This document shows positions 46,004 to 55,219 of a stretch of 64,000 nucleotides of DNA, piece by piece. Within the stretch, counting starts at the first letter, position 1, and each line of letters opens with the position of its first letter. The stretch is from an uncultured Polaribacter sp. (lineage in GTDB: Bacteria; Bacteroidota; Bacteroidia; Flavobacteriales; Flavobacteriaceae). The position numbers and the translations under genes were made by a program. Location of the stretch: assembly GCF_947496195.1 (NCBI RefSeq), contig NZ_CANMBY010000001.1, positions 1,364,001 through 1,428,000 of the forward strand. Reading direction: 5' to 3'. The notes under the pieces are model-generated. The model was not told the origin of the DNA. It saw only the letters and a program-made list of their open reading frames with translations, and did not search any database.

Positions 46004-47356
46004 ATGAAGATTCATTTTATAGCTATAGGAGGAAGTGCAATGCATAATCTTGCCATTGCTTTACATCAAAAAGGATATGAGGTTTCTGGAAGTGATGATA
46101 CTATTCATGATCCATCAAAATCAAGACTAGAAAAGTATGGGTTGTTACCTAAAACTTTTGGTTGGTTTCCAGAAAAAATTTCTGATAGTTTAGATGTAAT
46201 TATTTTAGGAATGCATGCAAAAATTGATAATCCAGAATTATTAAAAGCGCAAGAGTTAGGACTTAAAATTTATTCTTATCCAGAGTTTTTATTTGAACAA
46301 TCTAAAGATAAAACAAGAGTTGTTATTGGAGGTTCACATGGAAAAACAACCATAACTTCTATGATTTTACATGTATTAAATTATCATGAAAGAGAGGTAG
46401 ATTACATGGTTGGTGCACAATTAGATGGTTTTGAAACTATGGTGCATCTTACCACTGAAAACGAATTTATCGTTTTAGAAGGCGATGAATATTTAAGTTC
46501 TCCTATAGATATGCGTCCTAAATTTCATTTATACAAACCAAACATAGCATTGTTAAGTGGTATAGCTTGGGATCATATTAATGTTTTTCCAACTTTTGAA
46601 AATTATAAAGAGCAATTTTCAATTTTTACTGACTCTTTAACAAATGGAGGAAGTATGGTGTATAATGAAGAAGATGAGAATGTAGTAGCTGTTGTCGAAA
46701 ATTCAACTAATCACATTAAAAAATATCCATATAGAACACCAGATCATTTTATTGATAATGGTATCACTTATTTAGAAACAACATCAGGTGACTTGCCATT
46801 AGAAATTTTTGGAAAACATAATTTACAAAATTTAGCTGGTGCTAAATGGATATGTCAACATATGGGTATTGATGAAGATGACTTTTATGAGGCAATAGCT
46901 AGTTTTAAAGGAGCAAGTAAACGATTAGAAAAAATTGCTGAAAATAATAGCACAGTCATCTTTAAAGATTTTGCACATTCACCTTCTAAAGTTTCAGCAA
47001 CAACAAAAGCTGTAAAAGAGCAATACTCAGATAGAACAGTTTTAGCTTGTTTAGAGCTGCATACGTATTCTAGTTTAAATGCAGAATTTTTAGAGCAGTA
47101 TAAAGGGGCATTAGATTATGCAGATAAAGCTGTTGTTTTCTTTTCACCTCATGCAGTAAAAATTAAAAAATTAGAAGAGGTTTCAGAAGCTCAAATTGCA
47201 AATGCTTTTCAAAGAGATGATTTAATTATTTATACAAATCCGCAAGAATTTAAAGATTTTCTATTCTCTCAAAATTTAGATAAAACAGCTTTGGTTTTAA
47301 TGAGTTCTGGTAATTATGGAGGTTTAGATTTTGACGATGTTAAACGTTTGGTTTAG
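46004..47356 (+). CDS. mpl: UDP-N-acetylmuramate--peptide ligase (peptidoglycan recycling)
   Basis: Mur-ligase family enzyme that reattaches recovered tripeptide to UDP-MurNAc. The 450-aa protein begins KIHFIAIGGSAMHNLAIALH and has the ATP loop GGSHGKTTITSMILH, the Mpl-like FIVLEGDEYLSSPIDMRPKF, GIAWDHINVFPTFENY and FKDFAHSPSKVSATTKAV. These features favour Mpl over MurC. I chose ATG 46004; the nine extra residues from a TTG at 45977 are unlikely. Its end overlaps the convergent nucleotidyltransferase gene by 17 bp. Confidence 0.9.
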   Translation: MKIHFIAIGGSAMHNLAIALHQKGYEVSGSDDTIHDPSKSRLEKYGLLPKTFGWFPEKISDSLDVIILGMHAKIDNPELLKAQELGLKIYSYPEFLFEQSKDKTRVVIGGSHGKTTITSMILHVLNYHEREVDYMVGAQLDGFETMVHLTTENEFIVLEGDEYLSSPIDMRPKFHLYKPNIALLSGIAWDHINVFPTFENYKEQFSIFTDSLTNGGSMVYNEEDENVVAVVENSTNHIKKYPYRTPDHFIDNGITYLETTSGDLPLEIFGKHNLQNLAGAKWICQHMGIDEDDFYEAIASFKGASKRLEKIAENNSTVIFKDFAHSPSKVSATTKAVKEQYSDRTVLACLELHTYSSLNAEFLEQYKGALDYADKAVVFFSPHAVKIKKLEEVSEAQIANAFQRDDLIIYTNPQEFKDFLFSQNLDKTALVLMSSGNYGGLDFDDVKRLV

Positions 47357-48455
47357 GCTTTTTTAAACCTAACTGAATTAGTTTTTGCTGCTGCCATTCT
47401 TTATCAGTTATTCTTTTTATTAACCATTGTCTATGTGCTTTATCAAATATAGATTTGTAAATAATATTTAATCTTTTACTTAAAAATAGTTTTGTTGAAG
47501 TTTTTTTTAATTTCTTTTGAGCTTGTTTCTTGTTTATTAAGAGTTGTTCAAAATCCTTTAAATAAGTGTTAGTTTCATCTGTTTTATTGTATTCTAGACT
47601 TGTTGGATTATTAAAAACAAAAAAGCAACTAGCTAAAAAGCAATTTAGAGGTGTTTTTAATTTATCAAATTGATAAAATGCATTTTTGGCATTACACTTT
47701 TTAGATAAAAGAAATACATCATAAGCATTTCTTAATGCAATAGTTTTGTAATAAAAGCCATCATCATTTATTTGTTTGGCTATGATAGATAATGAAAGTT
47801 GATTCTCAAAACTCATGACAGAAAACCCATTAATTTTCTGGCTATCTTTAGTTACAATATCATAATTAAATTCATCAGCAAATTTTTCTAGCAACAACTC
47901 TTTATGAATTTCTATTGCTGCAGTTTTTCCTGTTTTTTGTAATCTTGGGTAATGTTTAAATATAGGAAAATCGTATTTTATTTGATGTACTTTTGAATAA
48001 CCATAGTTTTCAATACATTTTATTGTTCTATCAAACTCTTCATTTGATACAATAAAATCAATATCTCCAACCATTCTTTCTGCTATATCTTCATATAAAC
48101 CTTCTAATAAGTTTCCTGTGCCTTTTAAAAAAATAGGAGTAATATCATTCTCTAACAATCGCTCATTAATTTCTTTAGCTTGTGTTATAATTTGTTGATT
48201 TCTTTCTCTGTTTAAATCAGTAATATGTTTCATATAATCTACTAAATCATCAGGAAGATAATTAAGGAAATTAGCTCTTTTAAGATTGCAATATAAAGCA
48301 GGAAACACATAGTGTGCAGTACTAATTTTTACAACAGCATCCCAATCTATTTGATTAGATATTAAATCATTCTCAACAATTTTGTAATTATGTTTTTCAT
48401 GATTTATTGTTAAGCACTTACCAATAAAAAAAAGTGTCTCTTTATAATTCATCAT
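47340..48455 (-). CDS. Nucleotidyltransferase-family protein of a peptide-modification locus
   Basis: A 371-aa protein of the uncharacterised nucleotidyltransferase family (NTP_transf_5 type). It has FLKGTGNLLEGLY (about 109-121), then RMVGDIDFIV with the metal-binding Asp pair (131, 133), and IEIHKELL further on. Family members occur beside HPr-kinase-like enzymes in lasso-peptide clusters. Here the gene overlaps the kinase gene by 14 bp, so the two are co-translated. Its likely role is to transfer a nucleotidyl or phosphate group onto the peptide phosphorylated by the kinase; this is inference. Confidence 0.82.
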   Translation of the reverse strand: MMNYKETLFFIGKCLTINHEKHNYKIVENDLISNQIDWDAVVKISTAHYVFPALYCNLKRANFLNYLPDDLVDYMKHITDLNRERNQQIITQAKEINERLLENDITPIFLKGTGNLLEGLYEDIAERMVGDIDFIVSNEEFDRTIKCIENYGYSKVHQIKYDFPIFKHYPRLQKTGKTAAIEIHKELLLEKFADEFNYDIVTKDSQKINGFSVMSFENQLSLSIIAKQINDDGFYYKTIALRNAYDVFLLSKKCNAKNAFYQFDKLKTPLNCFLASCFFVFNNPTSLEYNKTDETNTYLKDFEQLLINKKQAQKKLKKTSTKLFLSKRLNIIYKSIFDKAHRQWLIKRITDKEWQQQKLIQLGLKKPKPNV

Positions 48456-49578
48456 TAAAGATTTTAGTAACTACATCTATCATTTCTTCATTTCTAGAAT
48501 AGGTTAAACTGTAACAGTTTAGTTTAGCAAACCAATCTAAGAAAATAGCTGCATTTTCTTTGTTTGGAGACAGCCAAGAATCTGGGACTAATTGTTGAAA
48601 AGCTTCTAATTTAGAAATTTCTGAAAATTTAAGTTTAGCATCTTTCTCATACTTTATAAATATTAATTCTTTACAAGGTAAATGTTGTGTAAAATCGCTA
48701 TTGTTAGGCTTTAAAAAACGTACAATTTTATTTAATCTTTCAAAATTATATTCTGCTGTAGTTTCTAATTCTGGATAAATGGGTAGTAAAGTTTCTAAGC
48801 TGTTTTTTTTAATAGATATAGCTGCTGGAAAACTGTATACTTCTTGCTTTTTTTCATCAATAGGTACAAAATCGTCTGCTAAACAAGTAAAACCATTCGC
48901 TTGTAATAAAGCTAAAGAAGTACTTTTTCCATTTCCAGAATCACCTAAAAATAGTATAGCTTTTTTATTATTACTTAAAGCAGAGGCATGAAAAACACCC
49001 ATCCATTCACTTTCTTCTTTATGATGAATTTTTTGAATTAATTCCATCGAAAATTTTCCTTGAAAATAATGAATGTCATTTCTAGACCAAGAACCTATAA
49101 TGTGATTATTAACGGTTAAAAAAGTATAATTATGTTTGGTAAAAACATCAAAAGTATGGTTATAATTGCTCGTTTTTTTAGTTTCTAAGTGAGAAAATTT
49201 AGGGTGAACTAAGGATAACTCATTTTCACTTAAAAAAGACACTTTAAAAACAATATTATTTACCTGATAATATTTAATATATTCAAAGTTTTCTGGATTT
49301 TTAACATCTCTATGATCATTAATAATTGACCTGTCTTTTTTAGTTTTAGATTTTAAAAATCGACGTTTTATATCTAAAATAAAATCAATAGTTTTTTCTT
49401 CTGGAGCATCAATTTTTTTAGATAAAGCTTTTGCAATATCTTTTATAGGAACCTCTTTGTATAGTCTTTTTATGATATCTGCAGTAATATTTTCTAATAC
49501 TACATATTGATTTTCATTACTGCACCAAGTTACAGTTTTACCTTCTACAGCTTTAAATAAAAAGTCTTGATTTTTCAT
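48442..49578 (-). CDS. HPr-kinase-like peptide kinase with N-terminal PqqD-like domain
   Basis: A 378-aa protein. Residues about 5-75 (NQYVVLENITADIIKRLY to FILDIKRRFL) resemble a PqqD-type RiPP recognition element. Residues about 190-370 form an HPr-kinase-like domain with P-loop LGDSGNGKS (211-219), an Asp pair in CLADDFVPI (235-236) and FPAAISIKK. The HPr-kinase hexamer features of sugar regulation are absent, and no PTS gene is nearby. ATG 49578 is preferred to TTG 49623, which lies inside the terminator. Probably phosphorylates the peptide encoded upstream. Confidence 0.83.
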   Translation of the reverse strand: MKNQDFLFKAVEGKTVTWCSNENQYVVLENITADIIKRLYKEVPIKDIAKALSKKIDAPEEKTIDFILDIKRRFLKSKTKKDRSIINDHRDVKNPENFEYIKYYQVNNIVFKVSFLSENELSLVHPKFSHLETKKTSNYNHTFDVFTKHNYTFLTVNNHIIGSWSRNDIHYFQGKFSMELIQKIHHKEESEWMGVFHASALSNNKKAILFLGDSGNGKSTSLALLQANGFTCLADDFVPIDEKKQEVYSFPAAISIKKNSLETLLPIYPELETTAEYNFERLNKIVRFLKPNNSDFTQHLPCKELIFIKYEKDAKLKFSEISKLEAFQQLVPDSWLSPNKENAAIFLDWFAKLNCYSLTYSRNEEMIDVVTKIFNDEL

Positions 49579-49610
49579 TAAAATTAAAAATATTGAATAT
49601 GAAATATATG

Positions 49611-49641
49611 AAAAATGCCTCAAATATTTTGAGGCATTTTT
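49611..49641 (-). terminator. Terminator between precursor peptide and kinase genes
   Basis: TTTGAGGCATTTTT (49628-49641) pairs with AAAAATGCCTCAAA (49611-49624), loop of 3, with T-runs on both strands. It lies 20 bp past the precursor stop and 33 bp before the kinase ATG, so enzyme expression probably depends on partial read-through. Confidence 0.88.
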
Positions 49642-49660
49642 ATTAAAATAAATTTATAAT

Positions 49661-49825
49661 TTAAAACCCTGTTCCTGGTGCTGAAGGGCTAGCTGCTTGA
49701 GCTTTTTTTGGATTTAAAATTAGATATGTACCTAAAGCAGTTAATGCAGCATATTTTCCGTAATTACCTATTTTTTTAATAGCTTCTTTACGAGTAATTT
49801 CTTCCGTTTTTTTATGGTTTTTCAT
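49661..49825 (-). CDS. 54-aa precursor-like peptide (candidate RiPP)
   Basis: Begins MKNHKKTEEITRKEAIKKIG, continues into a hydrophobic stretch YAALTALGTYLILNP (about 25-39), a signal-peptidase-like KKAQAA (40-45), and ends SPSAPGTGF (46-54). The charged head, TRKEAIKK (a Tat-like motif with RK), hydrophobic middle and short Ser/Thr/Gly/Pro tail look like a leader plus a small exported core. The adjacent kinase with recognition domain and the nucleotidyltransferase are the natural partners; Ser46, Ser48 and Thr52 are candidate sites. It starts 22 bp after the T9SS cargo gene. Confidence 0.75.
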   Translation of the reverse strand: MKNHKKTEEITRKEAIKKIGNYGKYAALTALGTYLILNPKKAQAASPSAPGTGF

Positions 49826-49847
49826 GTTATTAATTTTAAGCTATTAA

Positions 49848-52124
49848 TTATTTTAATACAATTTTCTTATTAATTTTCCCTTTTTCAGTAGCTACTTGAA
49901 CAATATAAACTCCTGTATTTAAATTAGGTAAAGAAATATCTGAATTTCCTTTTGAAGAAAAAGAATGGTCTAAAACTTGTTTCCCTAAAATAGAATAGAT
50001 TTTAATTGAAGCAACATCACTATTGATACCTGTAACTCTTAATGAGTTTTTATCTAATTGATAGATATTAGCACCTTCTAAAGTAATATCATTTGTACTT
50101 AAAGCACTACTAGATTTTGTATGCAAATAAAAACGACCAAATCCATTTGTTTTTTCAGTTAAGGTAATACTGTAATTACTATTTGTTTCGTCTAGTCTTG
50201 TATAAGTGTCTTTTAATCTATCTTCTAAATATACATTAATACCATTAGGTAAGTTTAAAGCTTCAATAGTAAATTCAATGTTTAAACCTGAGTCTGCATT
50301 AATACCAATTGGTATTACCATATTTTCATAATCTGAATCTGGTAATGATTGAATAGCAAGTTTTTCTCCTTGACTATTTGTTACTAACCCAGAATATATA
50401 ATGAAACTATTATCTCCACCACCAAAAATTGAACTGTCATAACCATTATCAAATCCAGTAGAAGTGCCATTTATATAATAAAGTTCAGTATTATCTGAAT
50501 TACTACTATTTGTTATAAATACTTTAATTTCTGGACGACTACTTTTATTAAATACTTCAGTAGATTGATGACTTTGCATACTTTCTTTAAAGTCAATCTT
50601 CGTATCACCAGAACCTCCTTTAGTTTTTAAGAAAAAACCTTGAGTAGGAGAAATATAACGAGCAGGTGAACTTTGATTTACTGTTATGTATTTTGTTTGA
50701 GATTGATCCCAAAACCAAATAGTTGCTTCTGCTAATTCATCTTGTCCTGTTGCAGAATTAACAGTTAAAATATTATTGGTTGCATCAGCATTTTCGTTGG
50801 CAGGAATAAAAGAAGGGTATGGGTTGCCATATACCCAGTAATTTTCTGTCGTATCAAAAGTGCTAGGAGCATAATCAGAAGTTGGCATTTGACCAGTAAA
50901 AACTAAATCACCAGCCTTACTCGTTTTAACGGTAAAACCAAGACCTGAGGTGAAATTAGCAGAATTATATGTCCATCCATCATTATAAGTTCCAATTGCA
51001 AATTGTGTTCCTCCAACACCCCCTTGTGGAATAAATCCAAATCCATCTCCTGCGTTGTTAAGAAAATCTGTAGAATTTTCACCAACAACTGGGCTAGAAA
51101 CTAAATACCATTTATCTGTTGTTGCTATACTTCTAATATATTTTAGATCACCAGTAGAAGTTCCATGTACAATTAATGAACTACCACTATTTAAAATAAA
51201 ACTATCATTATCAGTTATAGTTAAATTTCCATTAACTGTTAAAGCATTTCCACTATTTATGGTTAATGTTTCACCAGTTTGTAATGTTAGATTACCAGCT
51301 AAAGCTTCTGTACCTGAGCTAATTACTGGAGCATTTGTAACATTTGGGATTGTTACTAAAGAAGAAGTCGTTGGTATTCCATTATCCCAGTTTCCTGCTA
51401 AATTCCATACACTACTTGTAGTACCTGTCCAGTTTGTTGTATTTATGGTAAAGGCTTCTTGAGAAAAAGGAAGAAGAGCTTCTCCATCTGTTGTATTGCT
51501 TGTCCAATTTGATTTATCTGTTATAATTGATAAATAATTACTGTAAGATGTTTGGTTAGATCTTGATCCACTAAATATACCTCCATCAGGACTTACTGTA
51601 GGATTAAATTCTAAAAAGTCAGTTCCAACAACTAAATCAGTGCCTCCTAATCCAGTTCCAGTAAGTTCTGATGATATACTTCCGTTTTTAATACCTGTAA
51701 TAAATGTTGTTGGAGTATCTTTGTCAGTCCCAACATATGCAAAAAATGTTTCTCCAGTAGCTAATAAAGCTATATTTTCAGGACTTGTTATAGTTCCAAC
51801 TGAAACTCCATAATTTGTATTTGAACTATTATCTACATCCGTAAATACTATGATTGTACCTGCCTTAATAATGTTTGATCCAGTATTCCATTCTATAAAT
51901 CCATCTGTACCAGTTTCTACAAATGCACTTCCTCCCTCATCCCATTCATAATCTGTAAAATATATAGTTGTATTTGCTGTAATATCAACTAAAGCTACTA
52001 CTGCAAAATCATCATCTCCATCTACATTTATAGCAGTAAAGGCTAAATCTCCCCTTGATTGTCCAAAAGAAGAAATACCAATAAGACAAATAATTAATAA
52101 GCTTAAAAAGTTTTTTTGTTTCAT
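49848..52124 (-). CDS. Secreted T9SS cargo protein with C-terminal sorting domain
   Basis: A 758-aa protein with signal peptide (MKQKNFLSLLIICLIGISSFG), an N-terminal lamin-tail-like region (about 25-200: FTAINVDGDDDFAVVALVDI), a middle repeat-like part with NLAGNWDNGIPTTSSLVTIP, and a C-terminal type A sorting domain ending GVYIVQVATEKGKINKKIVLK. It should be exported through the type IX system and anchored or released at the surface. Many Thr/Ser residues suggest glycosylation. No terminator is visible between it and the precursor-peptide gene. Confidence 0.88.
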   Translation of the reverse strand: MKQKNFLSLLIICLIGISSFGQSRGDLAFTAINVDGDDDFAVVALVDITANTTIYFTDYEWDEGGSAFVETGTDGFIEWNTGSNIIKAGTIIVFTDVDNSSNTNYGVSVGTITSPENIALLATGETFFAYVGTDKDTPTTFITGIKNGSISSELTGTGLGGTDLVVGTDFLEFNPTVSPDGGIFSGSRSNQTSYSNYLSIITDKSNWTSNTTDGEALLPFSQEAFTINTTNWTGTTSSVWNLAGNWDNGIPTTSSLVTIPNVTNAPVISSGTEALAGNLTLQTGETLTINSGNALTVNGNLTITDNDSFILNSGSSLIVHGTSTGDLKYIRSIATTDKWYLVSSPVVGENSTDFLNNAGDGFGFIPQGGVGGTQFAIGTYNDGWTYNSANFTSGLGFTVKTSKAGDLVFTGQMPTSDYAPSTFDTTENYWVYGNPYPSFIPANENADATNNILTVNSATGQDELAEATIWFWDQSQTKYITVNQSSPARYISPTQGFFLKTKGGSGDTKIDFKESMQSHQSTEVFNKSSRPEIKVFITNSSNSDNTELYYINGTSTGFDNGYDSSIFGGGDNSFIIYSGLVTNSQGEKLAIQSLPDSDYENMVIPIGINADSGLNIEFTIEALNLPNGINVYLEDRLKDTYTRLDETNSNYSITLTEKTNGFGRFYLHTKSSSALSTNDITLEGANIYQLDKNSLRVTGINSDVASIKIYSILGKQVLDHSFSSKGNSDISLPNLNTGVYIVQVATEKGKINKKIVLK

Positions 52125-52259
52125 AGTAAATTTATTTATGAATTTAATTCACATAAATTTAAAACAAATTATTGAGAACATTTTAGAATTTATCTGAATT
52201 TCTTTAATTATTAATGATTTCTTAAAAAGAATATCAATTAATTAATAAAAATTTAAAGC

Positions 52260-53759
52260 TTAATTCTTTCTCCAGAAGAAAGGGGTAAATAAAATAAGCA
52301 CTGTAAAGAGTTCTAAACGCCCAATTAACATTAAAAAAGAACAAAACCATTTTGCAGATGTAGACAAATGTGCAAAATTATCTACTGGGCTTACAGAACC
52401 AATGGCTGGTCCAATATTACCTAATGATGAGGCTGCTGCACCTAGTGCTGAAACAAAATCTAACCCTAATAAATTTAAGGTTACAGAAGCCATAATAAAG
52501 ATAAACATGTAGATAATAAAGAAAGATAATATGTTAAATACAATGGTTTGGCTTACAGATTTTCCATCATATCTTACAGGGATTATCGCATTTGGGTGTA
52601 ACGCCTTTTTAAATTCTAAAAAGCTGTTTTTTAACATTACAATGTGCCTTACTACTTTTACGCCACCACTTGTAGAACCTGCAGAACCACCAGTAAAAAA
52701 CAAAGCAAAGAAAATTCCAGTTGCAAAGAAATTCCACATGGTAAAATCTGCTGAAACAAAACCTGTTGTGGTAACCACAGAAGTAACCATAAATAATGAG
52801 TGTCTTATAGCGTATTCTAAATCACCAAAAACTTTTGGATGATTTATAGAGGTTTGTAAACTTGGATCTTGAAAATGATATATTAAAATAATGATTAATG
52901 AAGAGACTCCAATAATCCCAAATAAATAATACCTAAACTCTTCACTTTGAAAAACTTTTTGAATTTTACCTTTTAATGCAAAGTACGTAAGTACAAAATT
53001 TGTCCCAGCTACCAACATAAAAAATGTAATAATATATTGTACAAAAGGCAAGTGGTTATAGTGAGCTATACTTGCATTTTTGGTAGAAAACCCTCCAGTA
53101 CTTACTGTAGCCATAGCATGATTTAAAGCATCAAACCACGTCATACCAGCAACTTTTAATAAAAAGAATTCAGCAAAAGTTAATACTACATAAATTAAAT
53201 ACAAACGTTTAGCTGTATCAGTAATTCTTGGATGTAATTTATCTGCAGATGGGCCAGGAGCTTCTGCCATAAATAATTGCATTCCTCCAATACCTAATAA
53301 TGGTAAAATGGCTATGGTTAAAACAATAATACCCATACCACCAATCCAATGTGTAGCAGATCTCCAAAAGAGTATACCTTTTGGCATTATTTCGATATCT
53401 TTTAAGATAGATGAACCTGTTGTTGAATATCCAGAAATGGTTTCAAAAAAAGCATCAGGTATACTTGGTATTGCTCCTGATAACAAATAAGGCAACATGC
53501 CTGTAATAGAGAGGGTTAGCCATCCTAAAGTTACAATTAAATACCCTTCTTTCTTTTGGATATTTGTGTTTTTAGGTTTATTAAATAAATATAGTAATAG
53601 ACCAATAAAAATGGTAATTATACCTGCATTTAAAATTCCCCAAGCTTCATTTTCTTCATTAAAAAAGCTAAAAGGAAAAGCGATAAACATAAATAAACCG
53701 TTTAAAATAGCAGTGATGCCTAAAAAACGATATATTATTTTAATGTTTAATGAGTTCAT
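52260..53759 (-). CDS. trkH: Trk potassium transporter membrane subunit
   Basis: Inner-membrane K+ channel subunit of the SKT superfamily. The 499-aa protein has about ten helices and the four selectivity-filter-like loops around SGYSTTGSSI (about 109-118), ATVSTGGFST, VVTTTGFVSADF and SSLGNIGPAIGS. MPKGILFWRSATHWIGGMGI is typical of TrkH. Its ATG shares a base with the trkA stop, and TrkA gates it. Confidence 0.95.
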   Translation of the reverse strand: MNSLNIKIIYRFLGITAILNGLFMFIAFPFSFFNEENEAWGILNAGIITIFIGLLLYLFNKPKNTNIQKKEGYLIVTLGWLTLSITGMLPYLLSGAIPSIPDAFFETISGYSTTGSSILKDIEIMPKGILFWRSATHWIGGMGIIVLTIAILPLLGIGGMQLFMAEAPGPSADKLHPRITDTAKRLYLIYVVLTFAEFFLLKVAGMTWFDALNHAMATVSTGGFSTKNASIAHYNHLPFVQYIITFFMLVAGTNFVLTYFALKGKIQKVFQSEEFRYYLFGIIGVSSLIIILIYHFQDPSLQTSINHPKVFGDLEYAIRHSLFMVTSVVTTTGFVSADFTMWNFFATGIFFALFFTGGSAGSTSGGVKVVRHIVMLKNSFLEFKKALHPNAIIPVRYDGKSVSQTIVFNILSFFIIYMFIFIMASVTLNLLGLDFVSALGAAASSLGNIGPAIGSVSPVDNFAHLSTSAKWFCSFLMLIGRLELFTVLILFTPFFWRKN

Positions 53760-55105
53760 TAATTAAAGAATTTCTCTACTGTAGATATGGCTTCTGGTAA
53801 ACAAAATACAATTACTTTATCTCCATCTTTTATTTGCATATCACCAAAAGACATAAGAGCTTTACCATCTCTAATTACACCACCAAAAACAGCTTCTCTA
53901 GGAAAACGCAAATCTTTAATAGGTTTTTCTGTAACCTTAGCTTTGGCTTTTACTTCAAATTCAAAAACTTCTGCATCTATATTATGAAGATTGGCTAATT
54001 CTAGTATTTTTCCTTTTCTGATGTGTTTAAAAATATTACTTGCAGCAATTAATTTCTTGTTGATAAGAGATTGTATTCCAATGGTTTGAGAAATATCAAT
54101 ATAATCCATATTTTCTACTAAAGCAATGGTTTTTTTAACCCCTTTAGATTTTGCTACTAAGCAAGACATAATATTAGTTTCAGAGTTACCAGTAACTGCA
54201 ATAAAAGCATCTGTTTCTCTTATATTTTCTTCTTCTAATAATTCTAAATCTCTTCCATCACCATTAATAACTAACGTATTATTTAGAGTTTCAGCTAAAG
54301 TTTCAGCTTTCTCTCTGTCTTTTTCAATTAGTTTAACTTTAAAGTTATCTTGACATAAATTTCTGGCAGTTTTTTCTCCAATACTACTACCACCAAGAAT
54401 CATTACATTTTTGATATTAAATTGCTTTCTACCAATAATAGGGTAGAGGTCTTTCATGCTATAATTTGGTACAGAAAAATAAACCTGATCATCTAATTCA
54501 TAAACAGTATCTCCTCTAGGAATTATAGTTTGACTAACATTTTCTCTCTTAATAGCAATGGTTATAAAATCTACTTTAGAAAACTTTTGCTTAGCTTCTT
54601 TTACTGTTAAATCTACCAAAGGAGATTTGTAATTTAAAGTAGTACCCATTACATTAAACAACCCACTTTCAAACTCAACAGTATCATTAAAAGAAGATTG
54701 ATTTAAAAGCATCTTTATTTCATTTGCAGCTAATTCTTGAGGAGAAATCATAAAATCTAGCCCAAATTTTGAAAAATCTACTTCACATTCGTTTAAGAAT
54801 TCAGGATTGTCAATTCTTGCAATTGTCTTTTTTGCTCCTAAAGATTTACCAATAACAGAAATTGTAAAATTAGTGTTTTGGCTATCTGTAACTGCTATAA
54901 GTAAATCTGCAGAAGAAATTCCAATTTCTTTTAATAACTGTATAGAAGTGGCATCACCTTTTTTGGTAATCACATCTAAATGATTGTTGATGTAGTTTAA
55001 TTTATCACCATCAAAATCTATGATGTATGTATCTTGTGATTCGTAAGAAAGTAGCTTAGCCAAGTGAAAACCAACATCTCCAGCACCTGCTATTATAATT
55101 TTCAT
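53759..55105 (-). CDS. trkA: Trk system regulatory protein TrkA
   Basis: Cytoplasmic NAD-binding gating ring of the Trk transporter. The 448-aa chain has two RCK units: first Rossmann motif IIAGAGDVGFHLAKLL (3-18) with Asp at YIIDFDGD, RIDNPEFLNE and TrkA-C; second Rossmann GGSSIGEKTARNL (about 234-246) and a second TrkA-C (PIKDLRFPREAVFGGVIRDG). Co-transcribed with trkH. A TATCTTTG box (55136-55129) lies upstream without a clear -33 partner. Confidence 0.95.
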   Translation of the reverse strand: MKIIIAGAGDVGFHLAKLLSYESQDTYIIDFDGDKLNYINNHLDVITKKGDATSIQLLKEIGISSADLLIAVTDSQNTNFTISVIGKSLGAKKTIARIDNPEFLNECEVDFSKFGLDFMISPQELAANEIKMLLNQSSFNDTVEFESGLFNVMGTTLNYKSPLVDLTVKEAKQKFSKVDFITIAIKRENVSQTIIPRGDTVYELDDQVYFSVPNYSMKDLYPIIGRKQFNIKNVMILGGSSIGEKTARNLCQDNFKVKLIEKDREKAETLAETLNNTLVINGDGRDLELLEEENIRETDAFIAVTGNSETNIMSCLVAKSKGVKKTIALVENMDYIDISQTIGIQSLINKKLIAASNIFKHIRKGKILELANLHNIDAEVFEFEVKAKAKVTEKPIKDLRFPREAVFGGVIRDGKALMSFGDMQIKDGDKVIVFCLPEAISTVEKFFN

Positions 55106-55219
55106 ATATAAGATATAGAAATAGAATACAAAGATATAAAGTCTTAAGCAGCTTTAATAAAAAAAAGTAGAAATTAACGCACTTTTCTCTTTTTTTGTAC
55201 TTTTATAAAAATTGCATTT

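Noticed and set aside
49579..49623. TTG start for the HPr-kinase-like gene
   Set aside because: It lies within the terminator hairpin; ATG 49578 is downstream of the T-run and gives a normal PqqD-like start.
45390..49825. Full lasso-peptide gene cluster
   Set aside because: Kinase and nucleotidyltransferase fit, but no asparagine-synthetase-like cyclase or leader protease is nearby. The transglutaminase-like gene at 41933 has a signal peptide and lies too far away.
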